Shown here: in pieces, positions 59,097 to 64,000 of the stretch
Position numbering within the stretch: position 1 is the first letter of the stretch
Layout: each line of letters starts with the position of its first letter
Source of the DNA: Lophius americanus
Taxonomy: Eukaryota; Chordata; Actinopteri; Lophiiformes; Lophiidae
NCBI GenBank assembly: GCA_037951165.1
Contig: JBBDHG010000032.1
Location: 10,756,328-10,820,327, forward strand
Direction of reading: 5' to 3'
Length of the DNA stretch: 64,000 nucleotides
Position numbers and translations under genes: made by a program
The notes under the pieces: model-generated
The model's database searches: none
Seen by the model: the letters and a program-made list of their open reading frames with translations, nothing else
Told to the model about the DNA's origin: nothing

Positions 59097-62000
59097 TCAC
59101 AGTGTTGGAAATTTCTAATTAACCGGGGTTGAGGAGGTTGACAGAAACTCCACTGCACTCTCCTTATCGCAGAGACTTGACCCAAAAGAGTGTAAAATTG
59201 GCCGCATGGAAACAACTGAGCAAAGCATGGCTCCTGTAACAACATCTGCTCTGCAGGCGTACAAGAACAAATATCTCCACGTAGAATAAAAGAAAAACAG
59301 ACAAACACTTCAAAGTTATCGGCGGAATTTAAACTTTAACAAGCCAGGAAGGAGAAATGAAGGAAACACAAGGTGCAATATGCTTCAGTAAGGCAAGACC
59401 AGGCCTCAGAAAACCTTTGAAGATCACAGCGGGAGTTAAAACTCACAAAACGTTTTTTTTTTTTTAAAAAGGTGAAAAACACAAAGGTCTAAACGAATTG
59501 TTACAGCAGCCAGACTCAACCCAGCCTAGCAGCCTGGAAAAGAGCAGCTGGAGCGCCGTCCCATAGTGCACCAGTGCAATGCAGACTGGATGCAGCAGGT
59601 GAAAGAACAGAGCCCATGGGTGTCTGTCTAGCAGGGAGAAGAAGACAACTCTGGAGATTCAGCAGACAGAACAACAGCACAGACAGGGTGAGAGAATAAC
59701 AGCAGGGAGGGATGTAGCAACATTTGGAAAGCACATTTGGCAGGATCATGAAGCAGGTTGATGAGCTGGAGGAGCAAACATGTTATTAGGGAAACGTAAT
59801 TACAGTCATAAAATATCATCTGGAGGGGAATGAGCCAAGTAAATATTTAAAAAAATTAAAGACATACGGAGTGATCATTTTAATGGGATTCAGGGTTTGT
59901 CTTTTCAGGATAGACTTTCTCTTCACAACCAGACCCTGTCGAGTCAAATAGTCTTAAATATGTGTAAATAGGAGGATTTTGGTAGGAAACCTATTCTGGC
60001 ACAATTCTGAAGCCTATAATCTACGCCGTAAGCCATGTGGATGTTGGAAAAGTTATACTAGCGATACAAGAGTCAAGGAATTATGCAAAAATTCCTTTAA
60101 CAAAGTACCAAAATTACACATTAATATCAATAATAATATAATATAATAATATATGTATATTTTTTTTCAATTTTTTACCAACTTTAATTAACATCAAAAT
60201 GTGCTGTGAGTAAAAATTGAACTAGGCATTCGTTGTTGTCCCAACAGCGAAGGTAAATTCCCGAAAACCCCCCAATCCCCAGCACAGACAAGCAATCCCC
60301 CTGATTGAAACCCTCATATCAATTTTGAATTATATAAATTTAAAAAAGTCCCCCTGTTGAGTAATAATAATAATGAATAATATAATTCATACATGATTTT
60401 TCTGGGATATCATTTTGAAAAAAATTGAATATCCCAATAATAACTACGTTTTCTGTTAGGTTATAATCACCTGATAAAATCTTTTTTTTTTCAACAAACC
60501 TTTTTATATCAACAGTGGGAGATTTATCTCTGCGGTTGACCTCTCTTTGGTTTCAGAAGCCCTATCTTTATACGGCAAAAAAACACTCAATTTTACCCAC
60601 TGCACCATGAAAAGTAAAGAACTTTGCATTCCCATGTTCTTCAAGGAACCATCCTTTAGGACTGAAGCCAAAACTCCAGTTATGATATCAATACACGATC
60701 AATCAACTTTCATTGGCAGGATTACACAAGAAACAGTTAAAAGAGATCTACTCAGCTTTGTGGGAGGATGGCTCTTTGGCTCAAAATAAAAACCCATGAT
60801 TGTTACAGATTAAGATAAAAAAGGTTGATCCAGGATTTTTATTTTACTTCCTTGGCAAATGAGCCATTCTTAAAACTTTTCTTTAATCTCTTAGGGAGTG
60901 ATATAAAGACGGAGTTGATATCTATGTGTTGTGAAAATCTTGATCCACCAGATAAGTCTGCACTCAAAATTCTTTAGAGATAAGGTGAAGGTATTCATTC
61001 TGCTGAGTGGTATTCTATTTATCTTCTGCTTTTATTAATTTGTACAAATGAGAGGAATACTTTGGATTATAGTCGTTGCGCTAGTCAAACCTAAACATCA
61101 ACACAACAACAATACACGCACAATCAGCCAATTACACTACACACATCATTGTTATTATTATTACAGCCTCCCTCTATTTCTAGTATTTGTTATTATACGG
61201 GGTGTAATCAAATAAAGAAAAAATACTTTTAGTTTTGCTGTGTTTGGTTGTTTGTTTGTTCCCTCATTCAGAAATCAGAGGCAGTCAGTAACTCTGAAGA
61301 AATCGCAATGTAGGAGTGAAAGGTCAGTTTAGAGGCGCAGAGTGATTGCGCCCACTCAGGTCATTAATAAAAACGACTGTTTGATTCCATCGTGGGGGTA
61401 ACGGTGTGGGTTCCCCTCAATGAATGACTGCAATCATGGAGAAAACCTACCGGTCTAGGAGAAAGCTCTGATTGAACTCCTCAAGTTAAATGTGAAGTTA
61501 CTAGAGAGTAAAATATTACACATATAAGCTATATCATAGAGTTTTGGTCTGGAATCAAACCAACAGCTATGTCTGAAAAACAGTGTTTTTTGTAAAAAAA
61601 AAAAATTTTTAAATCCCACGAAACATTTCAGGTCACAATTACCGAGAATCCTTCTTCAACACTAACATAATACTCAACATTTTGGTGTGGGCTGCGGCGC
61701 TGGCATCACGGCTGGAAGCAGCAGAGAGAGAGAGAGAGAGCTGTCATCTCAAACACCATGAATCACTGCATTAACATGCATTTACAAATAACCAAGATCG
61801 TAACAAGTGATTGAGAAAAATGCTTCCTTTACTTTCCTAAAATTACCTCCATCAAGGCTGCAAAAAGTTCCCTTGGTCCTGAACTTCTGCCTCCAACTGT
61901 CATCACCTCTTCTCCACACCAGGACGCACCTCTTCATGCATATTTCCTCAAAATCCCTTCACAATGTTTGAGATGAGTATTTGAAACTGAGCTTGTTCTG

Positions 62001-63438
62001 CTAGTCAACCGACAGACGCATCCTCCATGGTGGAAGTGAAACAGATGTGGGAAAATTAAGTGACCTTTATAAGAATTCATCAATTACCTGAAAAATATAT
62101 ATCACATCCACCTATAAATATCTCGTTAGCAGCTGCAGATATTTGCAATGAGTGAGATGTTTCTCGAAGGTGGAGAGTCCAGTTATGAAACAATGTGAGG
62201 ACAGACCAGCTGAGACACAAACATACCACGTCTATGGCTGATGAGGAAACCCAGCTGCAGGAAAACATAATATTTCACATATTGTTCATTATTTGCAGAG
62301 CATAAATCACAAAGTGCAGCTATAATGTCTCTACTTGCTCTTCGCTCAGAGACTAATATCCCACAATTCATCTCCGAAGCCTCATGAGAGTAACAAACAT
62401 TAAGGGTGTTTTTATATTTATGCCTCATTAGCCCTGACACATTGTTGCAGATCCATATTCATATGATGGATTATTTTTGTTACAATGCATTTCAGACATT
62501 TAGAGTATATATGGGGCTGGCATCTCTGACGGAAGCGGGAGAAAATTGAACTGAATTTTTTTTGGGGGGGAAACTCAGGAAAAAGTAAAACCATAAATGT
62601 CCCGTGGACTCAATAGTCTGAAGCAGCCCCCCAACTTCATTTATACCTAATCACACTGTAGGCAGAGGGAGAAAAGTCTTTAGAGCGCCCATATTAGAGA
62701 GGAGTTGTAAAGCTTTGAGGTCAAAAGCGAAGAGGCAGAATTTTCAAAGCACATTCCTCCAGAGCTGAGAGGCTGGATGCGAGTAATTTAACACAGGTAT
62801 GTTGAAAACTTGGAAACACTCCCAACGACCCATTAACGGACCTCCAGCAGGTTAACAATTCAAACCCGATGCAAAGACACCTCCTGGAAGGTAGTGGGAA
62901 TGCTAAATGGAACAAAGTAATGGAACAATATATCCCACTCAGTGTTTATGTGATTTTTTTTTTCACCATTCTTTATCGCCACCTTTATTCCTCACTCCGT
63001 CTCCCTTTCATTCCCAGCCACCATTTATTACCCGCTTTTGTGACACAGTATATTCAATACATAAACAAATACAGCTGCTGCATTTCATCTGGCCTGTCAT
63101 TAGTCATGTAGAGCGCCGCAGCGTGTGAGAACATAACACAAACTCCCCCAGGATGGCCATATCTGGAAAATCTCTATTGTCTGCGAGGAGGTGGGAGTTT
63201 CATTCAATTGGGAACGATTTTCAGTCAGAAATAAGGGACTTATTATGGGCTTCTATGAGAGAAGTGCTTGTATTTCACAGAGTGACATAGTTCACTGGGT
63301 GTTAAAAAAAAAATGTAGCTGACCTCTGTCTGCGAGAGACAGAAAGCGCTTCAACTGTATGTTGAGTCAGTATATCATGAGCACCCCGCATGATATGGCA
63401 TCGGTATGTCCTCTTTTCTCCCATAGCTATAGCTCTAT

Positions 63439-63467
63439 GTGCGTGTGCGTGTGTGTGTGTGTGTGTG
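63439..63467. repeat. GT microsatellite
   Basis: A GTGTGCGTGTGT-type tract of about 14 units. Confidence 0.9.
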
Positions 63468-64000
63468 GTGTAGGATGTATTACAACAAGATCAATGACCA
63501 ACCCCGGGGCCCTGGGAGAGTGACTAACCGTCTAATTAGAGGGAAGAGGGGAGAGCTAAACCTTTAAATGAATAATTAGTGCCTTCTCAGAGACCAGGCT
63601 GAACAATGCGGGGAACAGATGAAAAATGGCTGCCGCACGTCATCTCCGTCCCTCTCCTGACAAAGTAAATAGCCTGTGTCATAAATGTCAGGAGACTTGA
63701 TACTGGGGTAAGTCGGAGATGAAAAGATGAGCACCTGTGACCTTGTGACCCTGCTCAGACGTGAGGTAAGCACAGCGCTGTCCCTCCATATATCATCATT
63801 CACTCTCAAAGAGATCAGATTCTTGTTTACTGTGGCAGGTTCTGCTGGTTATCTGGATTTCAGCACCCACAGCGAAGTCTAGAGGTCTCTGATAAAACTT
63901 CTAGAGCTACTAAATTGTTTGATCGCCCCCCCCACAAGACAAGCACCGAACATTCGTCTTCAACTTGTCCCTATTAGCAAGCATTCCCAAAAACCAGCTC

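Overview
The window is nuclear DNA from a vertebrate, almost certainly a teleost fish. The evidence is three intron-split vertebrate genes with GT/AG junctions, moderately compact introns, long CA/GT microsatellites, and a repeat load dominated by decayed Tc1/mariner-like transposons, fish LINE fragments and tRNA-derived SINE-like units. There are no bacterial-style operons, CRISPR arrays or phage genes.

Three protein genes are readable exon by exon. (1) ZNRF3, plus strand: six downstream exons (9559-21292) carry the end of the protease-associated ectodomain, the transmembrane helix, the RING-H2 domain and a long Ser-rich tail. The 5' exons lie left of the window. (2) COQ5, minus strand (33965-23289): a complete seven-exon gene for a 328-residue mitochondrial UbiE/COQ5 C-methyltransferase. 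(3) KREMEN1, minus strand (54597-41534): the six 3' exons carry WSC, CUB, stalk, transmembrane helix and cytoplasmic tail. The kringle and signal-peptide exons lie right of the window. Codon phase is consistent across every junction in all three genes.

Layout: 1-9558 is a ZNRF3 intron; 9559-21292 ZNRF3 coding exons; 21293-23288 the convergent 3' ends of ZNRF3 and COQ5; 23289-33965 COQ5; 33966-41533 intergenic DNA or long KREMEN1 3' UTR; 41534-54597 KREMEN1 exons; 54598-64000 a large KREMEN1 intron.

ZNRF3 and KREMEN1 both reduce Wnt co-receptor levels at the cell surface: ZNRF3 by ubiquitylating Frizzled/LRP6, KREMEN1 by internalising LRP5/6 with Dickkopf. They are also neighbours in human, so this is a conserved Wnt-antagonist neighbourhood. 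COQ5, a coenzyme Q biosynthesis gene, sits between them here and has no obvious functional link to them.

I found no convincing undescribed biological system. The items most worth a second look are non-coding: a 668-bp element with perfect 19-bp terminal inverted repeats and a GC-rich interior; four fossils of one Tc1-like family spread over all three genes; a three-copy unnamed repeat family; a perfect (CA)64 tract; several strong hairpins, one close to a KREMEN1 splice acceptor; and a palindromic forkhead-site cluster beside a ZNRF3 exon.
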